DNA of 64,000 bases from Stomoxys calcitrans (GCF_963082655.1 NC_081553.1:32489301-32553300), one strand, 5' to 3'; shown: positions 34,491 through 45,980, counted from the stretch's first letter. Translations and numbers: made by a program. The notes: generated by a model not told the origin, from the sequence alone.

Positions 34491-34848
34491 AAGAAGTCAA
34501 GACCCAAGATCGGTTTATATGATAGCTATTAGATTATGGAACGATTTGAATCATTCCTAACACAAGTATTGAAAGTGTTACCAAAACATCACGTGCCAAA
34601 TTTCATTCCTATTTCTGGAGGCTCAAGAAGTCAAGACCCAAGATCGGTTTATATGGCAGCTATATCAAAACATGGTCCGATTTGGTTGGGTCCAATCCCA
34701 ACTGACCTACGCAAATAAAAAGTATTTGTGCGAAATTTCAAGCGGCTAACTTTAATCCTTCGAAAGTTAGCGTGCTTTCGACAGACAGACGGACGGACGG
34801 ACATGGCTAGATGGACATAAAATGTTACGAAGAACAAGAATATATATA
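34491..34848 (+). mobile_element. Helentron 3' part (170-bp type)
   Basis: Two units with AAGTCAAGACCCAAGATCGG, then the pre-tract segment and (GTCY)n at 34780-34803. It is cut at ACAAGAATATATATA by the MITE at 34849. Confidence 0.82.
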
Positions 34849-35068
34849 TTGGGTTGCCCAAAAAGTAAATGCGGATTTTTCATATAGTCGGCGTTGACAA
34901 TTTTTTTCACAGCTTGTGACTCTGTAATTGCATTCTTTCTTCAGTCAGTTATCAGCTGTTACTTTTAGCTTGCTTTAGAAAAAGAGTGTAAAAAAAGAAT
35001 ATTTGATTAAAGTTCATTCTAAGTTTTATTAAAAATGCATTTACTTTCTTTTAAATAATCCGCAAAAC
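34849..35068 (-). mobile_element. mariner-type MITE, copy 4 (one end lost)
   Basis: Left TIR TTGGGTTGCCCAAAAAGTAA-like (with GTAAATGCGG), inner sequence in reverse orientation. The right end breaks off at TTAAATAATCCGCAA, so the second TIR is incomplete. Confidence 0.85.
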
Positions 35069-35454
35069 ATTGATTTTATTTAAAACTAATACACAACAAC
35101 TAGGCGCACATCCATCCATGTGCATGTTCATTCGTTGCTTTCTCAACAACAGCTGCAAGTAAATTGAGCATAAACGCTAGGATAAAGGAAACTTTCATTT
35201 CGTTATACATCGATTTGAAATATACTTGGCACTGCCGTTGAAAGTCGTAACAATTGCGGTATCTAGGGACTCAAGATGTCAAATCGGGAAATCGGCTTAT
35301 CAGATCAGGTTATACACCGACTTAAACCATACTTGATACGATCGTTAGAAGTCGCAACTTAACACCAAGTGTAAAATTTTAGCCAAATCGGATAACAAGG
35401 ACCACTATATATGGGAGTCAACCACATAGCCATGAAGGATGGGGGCGGGATATA
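35069..35454. repeat. mixed unique and decayed Helentron sequence
   Basis: About 130 bp of unassigned sequence precedes degraded 170-bp units (ATACTTGGCACTGCCGTTG, AGGACTCAAGATGTCAAAT-like). No gene. Confidence 0.45.
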
Positions 35455-35691
35455 TTGGGTTGCCCAAAAAGTAATTGCGGATTTTTTAAAAGAAAGTAAA
35501 TGCATTTTTAATAAAACTTAGAATGAACTTTAATCAAATATACTTTTTTTACACTTTTTTTCTAAAGCAAGCTAAAAGTAACAGCTGATAACTGACAGAA
35601 GAAAGAATGCAATTACAGAGTCACAAGCTGTGAAAAAATTTGTCAACGCCGACTATATGAAAAATCCGCAATTACTTTTTGGGCAACTCAA
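35455..35691 (+). mobile_element. mariner-type MITE, copy 5 (237 bp)
   Basis: Complete TIRs (right end slightly changed, GGGCAACTCAA) and flanking TA on both sides. Confidence 0.9.
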
Positions 35692-36011
35692 TAGCTCCCA
35701 TATAAACCGATCTCCCGATAAATACTTCTTGAACCACCAGAGGGTACAATTCTAATCTGATTTGGCTGAAATTTTGCACGATAACTTTGTTTATGTCCTA
35801 CGATAGATGTACCAATCGGTTTAAAACCTGATATAGCTCCCATATAAACCGATCCCCCAAATTTGATTTCTTGATTTCCTGGGCCTAAAAAGCCTTAATT
35901 TTTGGCTGACTTGGCAGAAATTGTATACGTAAAGTACACATGTGCCCTTCAACTAATTTTCCTTGTATTCCCAAGATTCGACTAGACCGAACACTAACAC
36001 AATTTTACTTG
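35692..36011 (-). mobile_element. Helentron 5' part, reverse orientation
   Basis: Two reverse units (AGCTCCCATATAAACCGATC) and a decayed 5' end (TTCGACTAGACCGAACACTA, TTTTACTTGTC) at 36011. The 3' half is missing. Confidence 0.7.
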
Positions 36012-36107
36012 TCTATATCTTTATTATATAAATATTATTCTTATTATTATATGAAAGATCACTAAACTCTAAAATTTCTATAATTTATATTATACAACAT
36101 GACTATA

Positions 36108-38046
36108 TCAAGAGCAAATTACGTGTCTCCTACAACATTCACCATAGGCGGCATCGATGTTAACATAATCTCCCAGCTTACATGGTGGTCCCACGTATTC
36201 CTCAGGGCAACTAAAATGAAAATAAGAAAATAATATATTAAAACTAAACGGATAACTAATGTTTTCTGTCTAGCATAGTTATTAAATAGCCAATTGAAAA
36301 TGTTCTAAAAGTTGGTAATTTTTAATACTCACCCCAGTACAGTCGCAAGTCCATCTTCATTGGCGCATAACATGCTTACACATTTTCCTTTGACTTTTCC
36401 CTCCTCACCAGGTGATAAAATCATGCCCTGGTAAACACATTTTCCGGGATGAGCTGAATTTAAAACAAGTAAAAGCGTGCTAAGTTCGGCCGGGCCGAAT
36501 CTTATATACCCTCCACCATGGATTGCATTTGTCGAGTTCTTTTCCCGGCATCTCTTCTTAGGCAAAAAAAAGGATATAAGAAAAGATTTGCTCTGCTATT
36601 AGAGCGAGACCTGTGTAAAATGTCAGCCAATTCGAATAAGAATTGCGCTCTTTGTGAGTTCAAAAAGTAAAATAGAGAGATCGATTTATATGGGAGCTGT
36701 ATCGGGTTATGGACCGATTCAGACCATAATAAACAAGAATGTTGATGGTCATGAAAGAATCCGTCGTACAAAATTTCAGGCAAATCGGATAATAATTGCG
36801 ACCTCTAGAGGCTCAAGAAGTCAAGATCCCAGATCGGTTTATATGGCAGCTACATCAGATTATGAACCGACTTGTACTTTATTTGACACAGTTGTTGAAA
36901 GTAACAATAAAAAACGTCTTGCGAAATTTCAGCCAAATCGGATAGGAATTGCGCCCTCTAGAAGCTCAAGAAGTCAAGTCCCCAGATCTGTTTATATGAC
37001 AGCTATATCAGGTTATAAACCGATTTGAACCATATTTGGCACAGTTGTTGAATATAATAACAAAACACGTCGTGCAAAATTTCATTCCAATCGGATAAGA
37101 ATTGCGCACTCTAGAGGCTCAAGAAGTCAACACCCAAGATCGGTTTATATGGCAGCTATAGCAGGTTATGGACCGATTTGAACCATACTTGGCGAAGTTG
37201 TTGGATATCATAACAAAACACGTCGTGCAAAATTTCATTCCAATCGGATAAAAATTGCGCATTCTAGGGGCTCAAGAAGTCAAGACCCCAGATCGGTTTA
37301 TATGGCAGCTATAGCAGGTTATGAACCGATTTTAACCATACTTGGCACAGTTGTTGGATATAATAACGAAACACGTCGTGCAAAATTTCATTCCAATCGG
37401 ATAAGAATTGCGCTCTCTAGAGGCTCAAGAAGTCAAGACCCAAGATCGGTTTACATGGCAGCTATATCACGTTATGGACCGATTTGAACCATACTTGGCA
37501 CATTTGTTGGATATAATAACAAAACACGTCGTGCAAAATTTCATCCCAATCGGATAAGAATTGCGCACTCTAGAGGCTCAAGAAGTCAAGACCCAAGATC
37601 GGTTTATATGGCAGCTATATGAAAACATGGACCGATATGGCCCATTTACAATTCCAATATTTCTGCAAAATTTCAAGCGGCTAGCTTTACTCCTTCGGAA
37701 GTTAGCGTGCTTTCGACAGACAGACGGACGGACGGACGGACGGACGGACGGACAGACGGACGGACATGGCTATATCGACATAAAATTTCACGACGATCAA
37801 GAATATATATACTTTATGGGGTCTCAGACGAATATTTCGAGTAGTTACAATCAGAATGACGAAATTAGTATACCCCCCATCTTATGGTGGAGGGTATAAA
37901 AATTATATTTTTTAAAGTTTTAAAATTTATTTTCAGTTATTTGTATCCATAATAGTCTTACCAGGATCATTATAATAACCAACTGATTGATAAGCGAATC
38001 CAACAGTGAATAATGTCACAAATGCGGTGAGAACTAAAAACTTCAT
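36108..38046 (-). CDS. SVWC-family secreted protein, gene 5 (102 aa), Helentron in intron 1
   Basis: Exons 38046-37962 (85 nt), 36453-36333 (121 nt) and 36210-36108 (103 nt, stop TGA). The signal peptide MKFLVLTAFVTLFTVGFA is followed by YQSVGYYNDP, HPGKCVYQGMILSPGEEG, KCVSMLC and a last exon PCKLGDYVNIDAAYGECC, RRHVICS. Eight cysteines fit the family. Intron 1 is 1,508 nt because a complete sense-strand-opposed Helentron (36463-37899) sits inside it; intron 2 is 122 nt. Donors are GTAAGA and GTGAGT, acceptors TTCAG and TTTAG. Phase and exon length agree with all paralogues, so the gene is probably intact despite the insertion. Confidence 0.87.
36463..37899 (+). mobile_element. Helentron in intron 1 of gene 5, complete
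   Basis: 5' AACAAGTAAAAGCGTGCTAA, TTCGGCCGGGCCGAA, TATACCCTCCACCATGG; seven 170-bp units; (GTCY)n at 37715-37768 (longer than average); 3' end GGTGGAGGGTATAA. It is opposite to the host gene's transcription. Confidence 0.92.
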
Positions 38047-38073
38047 AGTGTTTGTTCAAGTATTGTTGAATCA

Positions 38074-38111
38074 GACTGCAGCGTAGGCCGAGAAACTTCA
38101 GATTTTATAGC
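38074..38111 (-). promoter_or_regulatory. core promoter of gene 5 (TATA + initiator)
   Basis: Minus strand CTATAAAATC with TATA starting at 38109 and initiator TGCAGTCTGA with A at 38077, 32 bp downstream. Confidence 0.65.
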
Positions 38112-38459
38112 TTTTAAAATTGTGTAGTATTAGGCTGAAGAGAATATAATATTCAATATTCAAATGAATATACATAGACTATAGGAAAAATAATCTTTAT
38201 TACTTTTTAATATTATCCAAATTACTAAGCAGCTCATCGGCTAGCCGGCAAATCTGTTTAAAAAATCTGTTGTCTATTGTAACTGCATACAAATACATAT
38301 TATCATCGAGCTATCCCAAAAACTTACTTCAAATGTTGCTATTAACGTATTAAATTGGAAAGTGGAATTCTGTTTGAAATGGTAACAATCTCTCACTAAT
38401 GCATTTTATATGCTCTAGTTTGCTGGATTGACCTTCTGGTACCTAATCTGCTGTTATAC
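38112..38459. other. upstream flank of gene 5, nothing recognised
   Basis: AT-rich, no transposon ends and no coding exon visible. Confidence 0.4.
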
Positions 38460-38909
38460 CAAAACAAGAAAAAATGCCTAAAGTTTGGCTGGGTCGAATC
38501 TTTTATACCCTCCACCATAGAACATGTTTCACAAATTTCCTTAAAGATTTAAATTGTCAGGCAGAAACTAAGAACTTGTTTATTGCGAAAGGTGGTCAGC
38601 AAGTCAAATCAGGATATAGGTTTGTACGGGAGCTCTGATAAGAGTTAAGACCCATATACCAATATTTCACATGCACATTGGTCACTTTGCAAGGTTTCAG
38701 CTAACTCTGATCAAATATGAGCTTTATAGAAGCTCAAAATTAAGTGCATAAGTTTTTAAACAAATTTGATCCATGTTTTGCATGAATGATGGAAGTCATA
38801 ATAGAAGCCATTGTACCATTCCACAGAGTCTTTGACCAATATTTGGATGTGTCACAAATAAAAACACTTAATAAGTATACTGCTATCGTATGGTAGAGGG
38901 AATAAACTT
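38460..38909 (+). mobile_element. decayed Helentron
   Basis: 5' end ACAAGAAAAAATGCCTAAAG with a TTTGGCTGGGTCGAA palindrome remnant, degraded units and a 3' end near TATGGTAGAGGGAATAA. No (GTCY)n tract remains. Confidence 0.65.
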
Positions 38910-39073
38910 TAATTATTCATAATAAAGCTTCGATTTCCAAGAGAGGTGAAAATAACTTTGAAAGCTGATATCCAAACCAAGACTTGTTCGTTTGAAATCA
39001 CATACATACTTCCACAAATTTCCACATATCAAGACCCACAGAAAAGAAAATACAAACAGAGAGAAAATAAAAA
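38910..39073. other. short unassigned stretch
   Basis: AT-rich sequence between two Helentrons; no motif recognised. Confidence 0.35.
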
Positions 39074-40229
39074 TAAACAAGTAAAGAGGCGTTAAGTTCG
39101 GCCGGGCCGAAGTTTGGATACCCACCACCTCGAGTATAAATGTAAACCATTTTTCGTCAAAAACCGGTGAAAAATTCATACCTTAAGTACCATAGCAGCT
39201 ATATCACGTTCCGATTTGGACCAAAAGTAAAAGTCATTGTTCAATTGTATATTAAAAAATATTGGTTTCTTTTAGTAGTTATATCTAAAAACAAACCGAT
39301 CTGAACTATACACGTCACGGATATCGAAAAGCATAACATAAGTCAGTATGTCAAATTTCAGTGAAATCGAAATAAAAATGCGCCTTTTATGCGGCCAAGA
39401 CTTTAAATCGAGAGATCGGTCTGTATGACAGCTATATGCAAATCTTGATCGATCTAGACCAAATTTCAGAAATACTAGGAGGTGCTAAATTTAAATCAAA
39501 TCAGGACCGATCTGTGCGATAATGCAGAAGTATGTTAAGGCACTTAATTTAACTCACTGTCGCAAATTTCAGCAAAATCGGATAATAAATGTGGCTTTTA
39601 TGGGCCTTAGACCCTAAATCGGAGGATCGGTCTATATGGCAGCTATATCCAAATCTGGACCGATCTGAGCCAAATTGGCGAAGGATGTTGAAGGGCCTAA
39701 CACAACTCACTGTCCCAAATTTCAGCAAAATCGGATAATAAATGTGGCTTTTATTGGCCTAAAACCCTAAATCAAAGGATCGGTCTATATGGCAGCTATA
39801 TCCAAATCTCGACCGATCTGAGCTAAATTGACGAAGGATGTCGAAGGGTCTAACACAACGCCCTGTCACAAATTTCAGCAAAATCGGATGATAAATGTGG
39901 CTTTTATTGGCCTAAGACCCTAAATCGGCGGATCGGTCTATATGGGGGCTATATCAAGATATAGTCCGATATAGCCCATCTTCGAACTTAACCTGCTTAT
40001 GGACGAAAAAAAATTCTGTGCAAAGTTTCAGCTCAATATCTCTATTTTTGAAGACTGTAGCGTGATTTCAACAGACAGACGGACAGACGGACGGACATGT
40101 CTAAATCGTCTTAGATTTTTACGCTGATCAAGAATATATATACTTTATAGGGTCGGAAATGGATATTTCGATGTGTTGCAAACGGAATGACAAAATGAAT
40201 ATACCCCCATCCTTCGGTGGTGGGTATAA
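39074..40229 (+). mobile_element. Helentron, complete
   Basis: 5' AACAAGTAAAGAGGCGTTAA, palindrome TTCGGCCGGGCCGAA, GGATACCCACCACCTCG; 150-bp units; (GTCY)n at 40073-40097; 3' end GGTGGTGGGTATAA at 40229. Confidence 0.9.
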
Positions 40230-40235
40230 TAAATA

Positions 40236-41455
40236 AAACAAGTAAAAAGGCATTAAGTTCGGCCGGGTCGAACTTTGGATACCCACCACCTTGGATATAT
40301 ATACTAACCACCTTTCGCCATAATACGGTGAAAAATGGATCATTTATGAACCCATATATAAATAAAGTCCGATCTCCACCATATTCAGGAAGGGGTCTTA
40401 CACAACTCATTCATCGAACTCGGTTAAAAAATGCACACTTTATTTGCCTCAGAACTTTCATAGGATAGCTCTAAACAAATATAGACCAATATGGATTATA
40501 TAGGGCACGGATGTCTAAGAGCTTAAAAGGGCTCACTATAATATAGTGAGCCCTAGTTGTCTATATATAATATAGACCGATCTGAGCCATATTGAACACG
40601 TATACCGAAGAGCCATATACAGCCCATTGTGTCAAATTTTAACGCATTCGAGTAAGAAAAGTGCTTTTATTATCCTAAGAACTTAAATCGGGAGATCGGC
40701 ATAAATGACAGCTACATCGAAGTATAGCCCGATGTTGACCATACTCGACATAGGAATCGAAAAACCTAACAGAACTCATTGTGCTAAATTTTAGCGAAAT
40801 CGGTTTATAAATGCATCACTTATGGGCCTAAAACCTATAATCAGGAATTCGATCTATATGGAAACTATATCCAAATCTGAACGGATCTGCGCCAAATTAA
40901 AAAGAGATGTCGAGGAGATTAACATAGCAACTATACCAAAATTCAGCGAAATCGGACAAAACATGCGCCTTTTATGGACTCAAGAACTTAAATCGAGAGA
41001 TCGGTCTATATGCAGATATATCCAAATGTGGACCGATCTAAGCCAAATTTGACAAGGATGTCGAGGGGCCTAACACCAACAAATTTCAGCAAAAAGGGAC
41101 AGTAAATGCGCCTTTCATGGGCCAAAGATCTTACATTGAGAGATCGGTCTATAGGGCAGCTATATCCAAGTCTGGACCGATCTGCAAAATCGGATAATAA
41201 ATGTTGCTCTTATGGTCCTAAGGCCCTAAATCGGCGGATCGGTCTATATTATCAATATTTTGTTAAACACAATTGAACAATGACTTGTACTTCTTAGTAT
41301 ATGATCCAAATCGGGACATATTTCTATATAGCTGCTATATGGCATAAGGTATGCATATTTCACCGGACTTTGACGAAAGGTGGTTTACATACACACCTGA
41401 GTTGGTGGGTATCCAAAGTTTGGTCCGGCCAAACTTAACGCCTTTTTACTTGTTA
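40236..41455. mobile_element. composite Helentron with two outward 5' ends
   Basis: A forward 5' end at 40236 (AACAAGTAAAAAGGCATTAA, TTCGGCCGGGTCGAA) and forward units run to about 41250. A reverse 5' end then lies at 41255-41455 (ACCTGAGTTGGTGGGTATCC, TTTGGTCCGGCCAAA, TTACTTGTT). Neither half has a (GTCY)n tract or 3' tail. Confidence 0.78.
40528..40554. repeat. perfect 13-bp inverted repeat with 1-nt centre
   Basis: AGGGCTCACTATA (40528-40540), one A, then the exact complement (40542-40554), inside a Helentron-derived body. It looks like a local foldback duplication of a unit segment. Confidence 0.88.
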
Positions 41456-41459
41456 TATA

Positions 41460-41530
41460 AAAGAAGATATGCTTTATTGGGTATTTCAAACGGAATACCC
41501 CCATCTTATGGTGGAGGATATAAAAAGTGA
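41460..41530 (+). mobile_element. Helentron 3' end remnant
   Basis: AATACCCCCATCTTATGGTG and GGAGGATATAAAAAG form a diverged 3' tail. Confidence 0.55.
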
Positions 41531-41835
41531 CACTAAAATTCATCTTGTACCATGAGGCCTGCTGAGAGGCAGCCGGACTTGAAATGTTGCACATAGTCCC
41601 GTTAGCTCTCTACCCGTTTTCTAACGGCTGATTTTTTACGATTCTTACCCACTATAAAGCATCTCAGACATTGTAACGTTCTGAAATTAACTGGCGTTCT
41701 GTTGATGGCGTTTCTGTTTACAAAATAGTTGAGAGTGTTCTAGCGTATATTCCTTCTTTTTTACAGCTTTCATCAACTTTGGATATAATATGACAATTTT
41801 CTTCAATAGATAGGCATAGTAGTCACTGCAAATGA
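41531..41835. other. unassigned stretch
   Basis: About 300 bp without recognisable repeats, exons or RNA genes. Confidence 0.35.
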
Positions 41836-42575
41836 CTACTAATAAGAAGTATTTGTGCAAAATTTCAAGTGGCTAGCTTTACTCCTTCGAATGTCAGCGT
41901 GCTTTCGACAGACAGACGGACGGACATGGCTAGATCGACTTTAAATGTTATGACGATCAAATCAGTTCATAAACTGATATAGCTCCCATATATTGTAAAA
42001 TGATCTCCCAATTCTACTTCTTGAGCCTATAGATGGCGCAATTGTTATCCGATTTTGTTTTGTACAACGACTTTTCCTATGACCCAGGCTAGATCGACTT
42101 TAAATGTCATGACGATCAAATCAGTTCATAAACTGATATAGCTCCCATATAAAATGATCTCCCAATTCTACTTCTTGAACCTATAGATGGCGCAATTGTT
42201 ATGCGATTTTGTTTTGTACAACGACTTTTCCTATGACCTTCATCATTCGTTTCAAAAATGTTCTAAATCGGTCTGTAATCTGATATAACTCCCATAGAAA
42301 CCAATCTTCCGATAATATTTCTTGAGTTCCTATAGAGCGCAATTTTTATCCGATTTGGCTGACATTTTAAACAATGACTTCAACTATGGTCTCCAACATC
42401 CCAACCATGTGTGGTCCGATTTGGTCCATAAACTGATGTGGCTCCATAGCATCGCAATTTTTATCCATTATCCTTTGTTTGCTTAAAAAGAGATACTGGG
42501 TTAAGAACAAAGGCGATCCATGGTGGAGGGTATATAAGATTCGGCCCGGTCGTACTTAGCACGCTCTTACTTGTT
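41836..42575. mobile_element. composite Helentron (forward 3' part fused to reverse 5' part)
   Basis: A forward pre-tract segment and (GTCY)n (41909-41928) run to about 41960. Reverse units follow, ending in a reverse 5' end at 42575 (TATACCCTCCACCATGG and TACGACCGGGCCGAA on the element strand). A tandem duplication spans the junction. Confidence 0.8.
41927..42237. repeat. tandem duplication across a Helentron junction
   Basis: The block beginning GGCTAGATCGACTTTAAATG (41927-42085) recurs at 42086-42237 with few changes (7-bp TATTGTA difference, single substitutions). Each copy contains both the forward tail and the start of the reverse units. Confidence 0.88.
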
Positions 42576-42640
42576 CATACTCACCACCATAGGATGGGGG
42601 TATACTAATATAGTCATTTCGTTTGTAATACCTCGAAATA

Positions 42641-42877
42641 TTGGGTTGCCCAGAAAGTAATTGCGGATTTTTTAAAAGAAAGTAAATGCATTTTTAATAA
42701 AACTTAGAATGAACTTTAATCAAATATACTTTCTTTACACTTTTATTCTAAAGCAAGCTAAAAGTAACAGCTGATAACTGACAGAAGAAAGAATACAATT
42801 ACAGAGTCACAAGTTGTGAAAAAATTTGTCAACGCCGACTATATGAAAAATCCGCAATTACTATTTGGGCAACCCAA
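42641..42877 (+). mobile_element. mariner-type MITE, copy 6 (237 bp)
   Basis: Complete TIRs. The flanks rejoin as CTCGAAA-TA-TTTGTCTAAGA, matching the uninterrupted Helentron tail at 8275 (CTCGAAATATTCGTCTAAGA), which proves TA duplication on insertion. Confidence 0.93.
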
Positions 42878-43763
42878 TATTTGTCTAAGATCCCATAAAG
42901 TATATATATTCTTGATGGTTTCGAAGTTCTGAGTCGATCTAGCCGTCCTCTTTGTTGAAATCACAATAGCGGTCGAACGCGTAAAGCTAGCCGCTCAAAA
43001 TTTTGAACTGATACTTAATATTGATGTGGGTCATTGGGGATTACAAATGGACCATATCGGTAAAGATTTAGGTAAAGCTCGCATATAAACCGATCTCTCG
43101 ATTTGACTTCTAAAGACCCTGGAAGCCGCACGTTTTATCCGATTTGCCTAAAACTTTGTTTGTAGTGTTCTGTTATGACTTTAAACAACTGTGCTAAATA
43201 CGGTTCAAATCCTTTTATAACCTGACATAACCAATGTCCCGATTAGACTTCTTGAGGCCTTACAAGCCGCAAATATTGTTCGATTTGACTGAAATTTTGC
43301 ACGAAGTGTTCTGTTATGACTTTCAATAACTGTGCAAAGTACGGCTGAAATGGGTCTATAAATTGATAAAGCTCCCAAATAAACCGATCTTCAGATTTCA
43401 TATATTGAACCCTTATAAACCGTAATTTTTGTCCGATTTTGCTGAAATTTTGCGTGAGGTGTTCCGTTATGATTTCCAGCATCTGTGCCCAGAACGCTTC
43501 AAATCGGTCTATAACCTGATACAGCTTTTATATAAACCGATCTCCCGATCTGACTTCTTGAGTCCTTACAAGCCGCAATTTTTGTCCGACTTGGCCGAAA
43601 TTTTGCATGCGGTGTTCTGTTACAACTTTCAACAACTGTTCTAAATACGGTCCAAATTAGTCTATAACCTGATATAGCTCCCATCTAAACTGGTCTCTCG
43701 ATCACTCTTGCTCAGTTCGTAGAAGTTTTAATTTTTCCTGGTTTCACAGAAGTTTGGTATGTA

Positions 43764-43975
43764 TTGGGTTGCCCAAAAAGTAATTGCGGATTTTTCATAT
43801 AGTCGGCGTTGACAAATTTTTTCACAGCTTGTGACTCTGTAATTGCATTCTTTCTTCTGTCAGTTATCTGCTGTTACTTTTAGTATATTTGATTAAAGTT
43901 CATTCTAAGTTTGATTAAAAATGCATTTAAATACTTTCATTTAAAAAATCCGCAATTACTTTTTGGGCATCCAAA
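43764..43975 (-). mobile_element. mariner-type MITE, copy 7 (212 bp, internal deletion)
   Basis: TIRs TTGGGTTGCCCAAAAAGTAA and a diverged right end (GGGCATCCAAA). The core lacks about 25 bp compared with the 237-bp copies. Reverse inner orientation. Confidence 0.88.
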
Positions 43976-44241
43976 TAGAATAAAATGTGTCCTTCAACTT
44001 GATATATTTTCTATAAATTTTTAGCAAAATCCATGGTGGTAGGTTCCCAAGATTCGAGATTCTGCCCGGCCGAACTTAGCACGCTTTTCTACTATTATCT
44101 ACTAGCATGTATTTTACAATTAGTCAAAAACGCAACATTAACAATCAATTTTTATTTTTACTAGTTCACTGCAAACTCAAAAAAAATTTTTTTTTCCAAA
44201 AGTCAAATCTAAATCGGCATTACTTTACACTTGAGACTCAT

Positions 44242-44685
44242 TTATTTGCCTTTCCAGCTTTTGGGGCAAATAACCTTCCTCATGCAGCACTCCGGGTAGG
44301 GTTTACTATGATCCTCTATTTCACCCCACCAACAAGGAGGTTCCAAAATAATGAACCTATAATCACATCTATAAAACAAAACAGTTATACATTAAATTCT
44401 GGCCACGAGTTCAAGAACTTACTTACGGTTCAATTCTGCCTTTAAAACCTGCCTCGCAATGGAATTGTTCACATTTTCCGGCAGGTTTCCCATGCTCTCC
44501 TGGTAAAAGTACTAAATCAGAATAAACACATTTACCAGGATGCTCTAAGAATGTGTTAACCAATAGTTTAGTATTCTCAATTACCTTGGAATAAATTCAA
44601 CTTTACCAGAACTTTCGTATGTTGTGCCCGTGGCCAAAGTGCCAATAGCGAAGGCAAAAAGCAAAGCGACCGTTGAAATTTTCAT
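44242..44685 (-). CDS. SVWC-family secreted protein, gene 6 (107 aa), PPCWW subtype
   Basis: Exons 44685-44607 (79 nt), 44544-44427 (118 nt) and 44368-44242 (127 nt, stop TAA), introns 62 and 58 nt. The signal peptide MKISTVALLFAFAIGTLA is followed by TGTTYESS, HPGKCVYSDLVLLPGEHG, CEQFHCEAGFKGRIEP, then CDYRFIILEPPCWWGE, ECCMRKVICP and a tail SWKGK. Eight cysteines at about 32, 51, 56, 67, 78, 93, 94 and 100. The last exon is eight residues longer than in genes 1-5. Tryptophans after PPC, the CMRKVIC ending and the C-terminal tail are shared only with the gene at 49013, making these two a subfamily. Donors GTAAAG and GTAAGT. A poly(A) signal is near 44151. Confidence 0.9.
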
Positions 44686-44714
44686 TGCAGTACTTAGCTA
44701 AGCAAAATACTACA

Positions 44715-44753
44715 AAATGAGTTCGAACCAGAAAAGTCAACTGGTATTTATGC
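44715..44753 (-). promoter_or_regulatory. core promoter of gene 6
   Basis: Minus strand CATAAATACC at 44752-44743 and a consensus initiator TCATTT with A at 44718, 34 bp from the TATA-like start. The spacing equals that of gene 7. Confidence 0.6.
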
Positions 44754-44759
44754 ATAAAC

Positions 44760-45150
44760 TTGTGCAGATAAAGGCATTATCATCAACTACATATATAAGA
44801 CAAAGTCCGGTTTCAATGGCTTTTTGATCTCTAAAATAAATTTTATTAAAATATAACCGAATCAAATCAAACGGAAGGCAATTTGTGAGAACACTTAAAA
44901 GAATATTCCTTCCGTTTAGTCATGCCAATTATGATTAAAGTGATAATGGATATCTCATCTAGAGGAATCTTTGTATTTAATTCTTTGAAATTTAGCGCTT
45001 TTTGTAATAAGGGGAAGTTAAAACATGTATGGAATAACATTTTAATAATATCAAGTTAAACCTTGACAAAGTCATAAAGGGTCAATGGTCCATACGAGTG
45101 CTACATCAAGATGTAGCCTATCTTCAAACATAGTCAGGTGATGAACCAAA
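44760..45150. other. upstream flank of gene 6, nothing recognised
   Basis: AT-rich; no transposon end until the Helentron remnant near 45150. Confidence 0.4.
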
Positions 45151-45154
45151 CACT

Positions 45155-45980
45155 TATTTTTATACACACAACCATAGGGGGGTATATTCATTTAGTTATT
45201 CTGTTTGTAACATATCGAAATATCCACTTCCGACCCTACAAAGTATTTAAATTTCGGATTGTAGTAAAATCCTAAGACGATTTGACGATGTCCGTGTGTC
45301 TGTCCGTCCGTGTTGTAATAAGTTGTAATCATGTTACAGTCTTTAAAACTGTGGCATGGAGTTGAAATTATGCACAGACTCGTATTTTGTCTATATGAAG
45401 TTAAAGTTGTTGAATGTCCTCCATCGGACTATATTTGGATATAGCTGCCATATAGACCGATCTGGCGATTTAGGGTCTTAAGCCTATAACAGGCGCAATT
45501 ATAACCCGATTTCGTTGAAATTTGGTATAGTGAGTTTCATTAGGCCTGCCGATATCCGAGCCAAAAATGGTCGAGATCCATTTTCGACCCTACAAAGTTT
45601 ATATATTTCGGATCGGAGTAAAATTCTAAGACGATTTAAAGATATTCGTGTATCTGTCCGTCTGCCTGTCCGTTCGTGTATCCGTCTGTCTGTCTGTCCA
45701 TGTTAATTTGGGTACATGCTATAGGTCGCAAGTTTTGTCCGATCGTCTTAAAATTTGGTGCAGGCACGTTTGTCGACCTAGAGACGAAGCCTATTGAATT
45801 TGGAAAAAATCAGTTTAGATTTGGATATAGCTCCCTTATATATGTTCGTCCGATTTTCAGTAATAATGCAATAAAATGGTCATTTGTAAACCGATTCTCT
45901 CGAAATTTATCAGGACTCTTAACATTACTGATGAATTTCATAGGAATAGGTTCAGATTTAGATATAGCTGCCATATCTTA
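45155..45980 (-). mobile_element. two partial Helentrons in reverse orientation
   Basis: A 3' end near 45170 with (GTCY)n at 45288-45312 and one or two units. A second tail (TTTCGACCCTACAAAGTTTA) begins near 45570 with (GTCY)n at 45655-45702 and degraded units. Both lack 5' ends. Confidence 0.72.

Larger units (their letters stand above)
42577..44088 (-). mobile_element. Helentron, reverse, with two MITE insertions
   Basis: The 3' end near 42585 (TCACCACCATAGGATGGGGG) directly follows the 5' end of the previous copy. A weak (GTCY) region near 42940, four units, and a 5' end near 44088 (TTCGGCCGGGCAGAATC on the element strand) complete it. MITEs interrupt it at 42641-42877 and 43764-43975. 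Confidence 0.85.
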
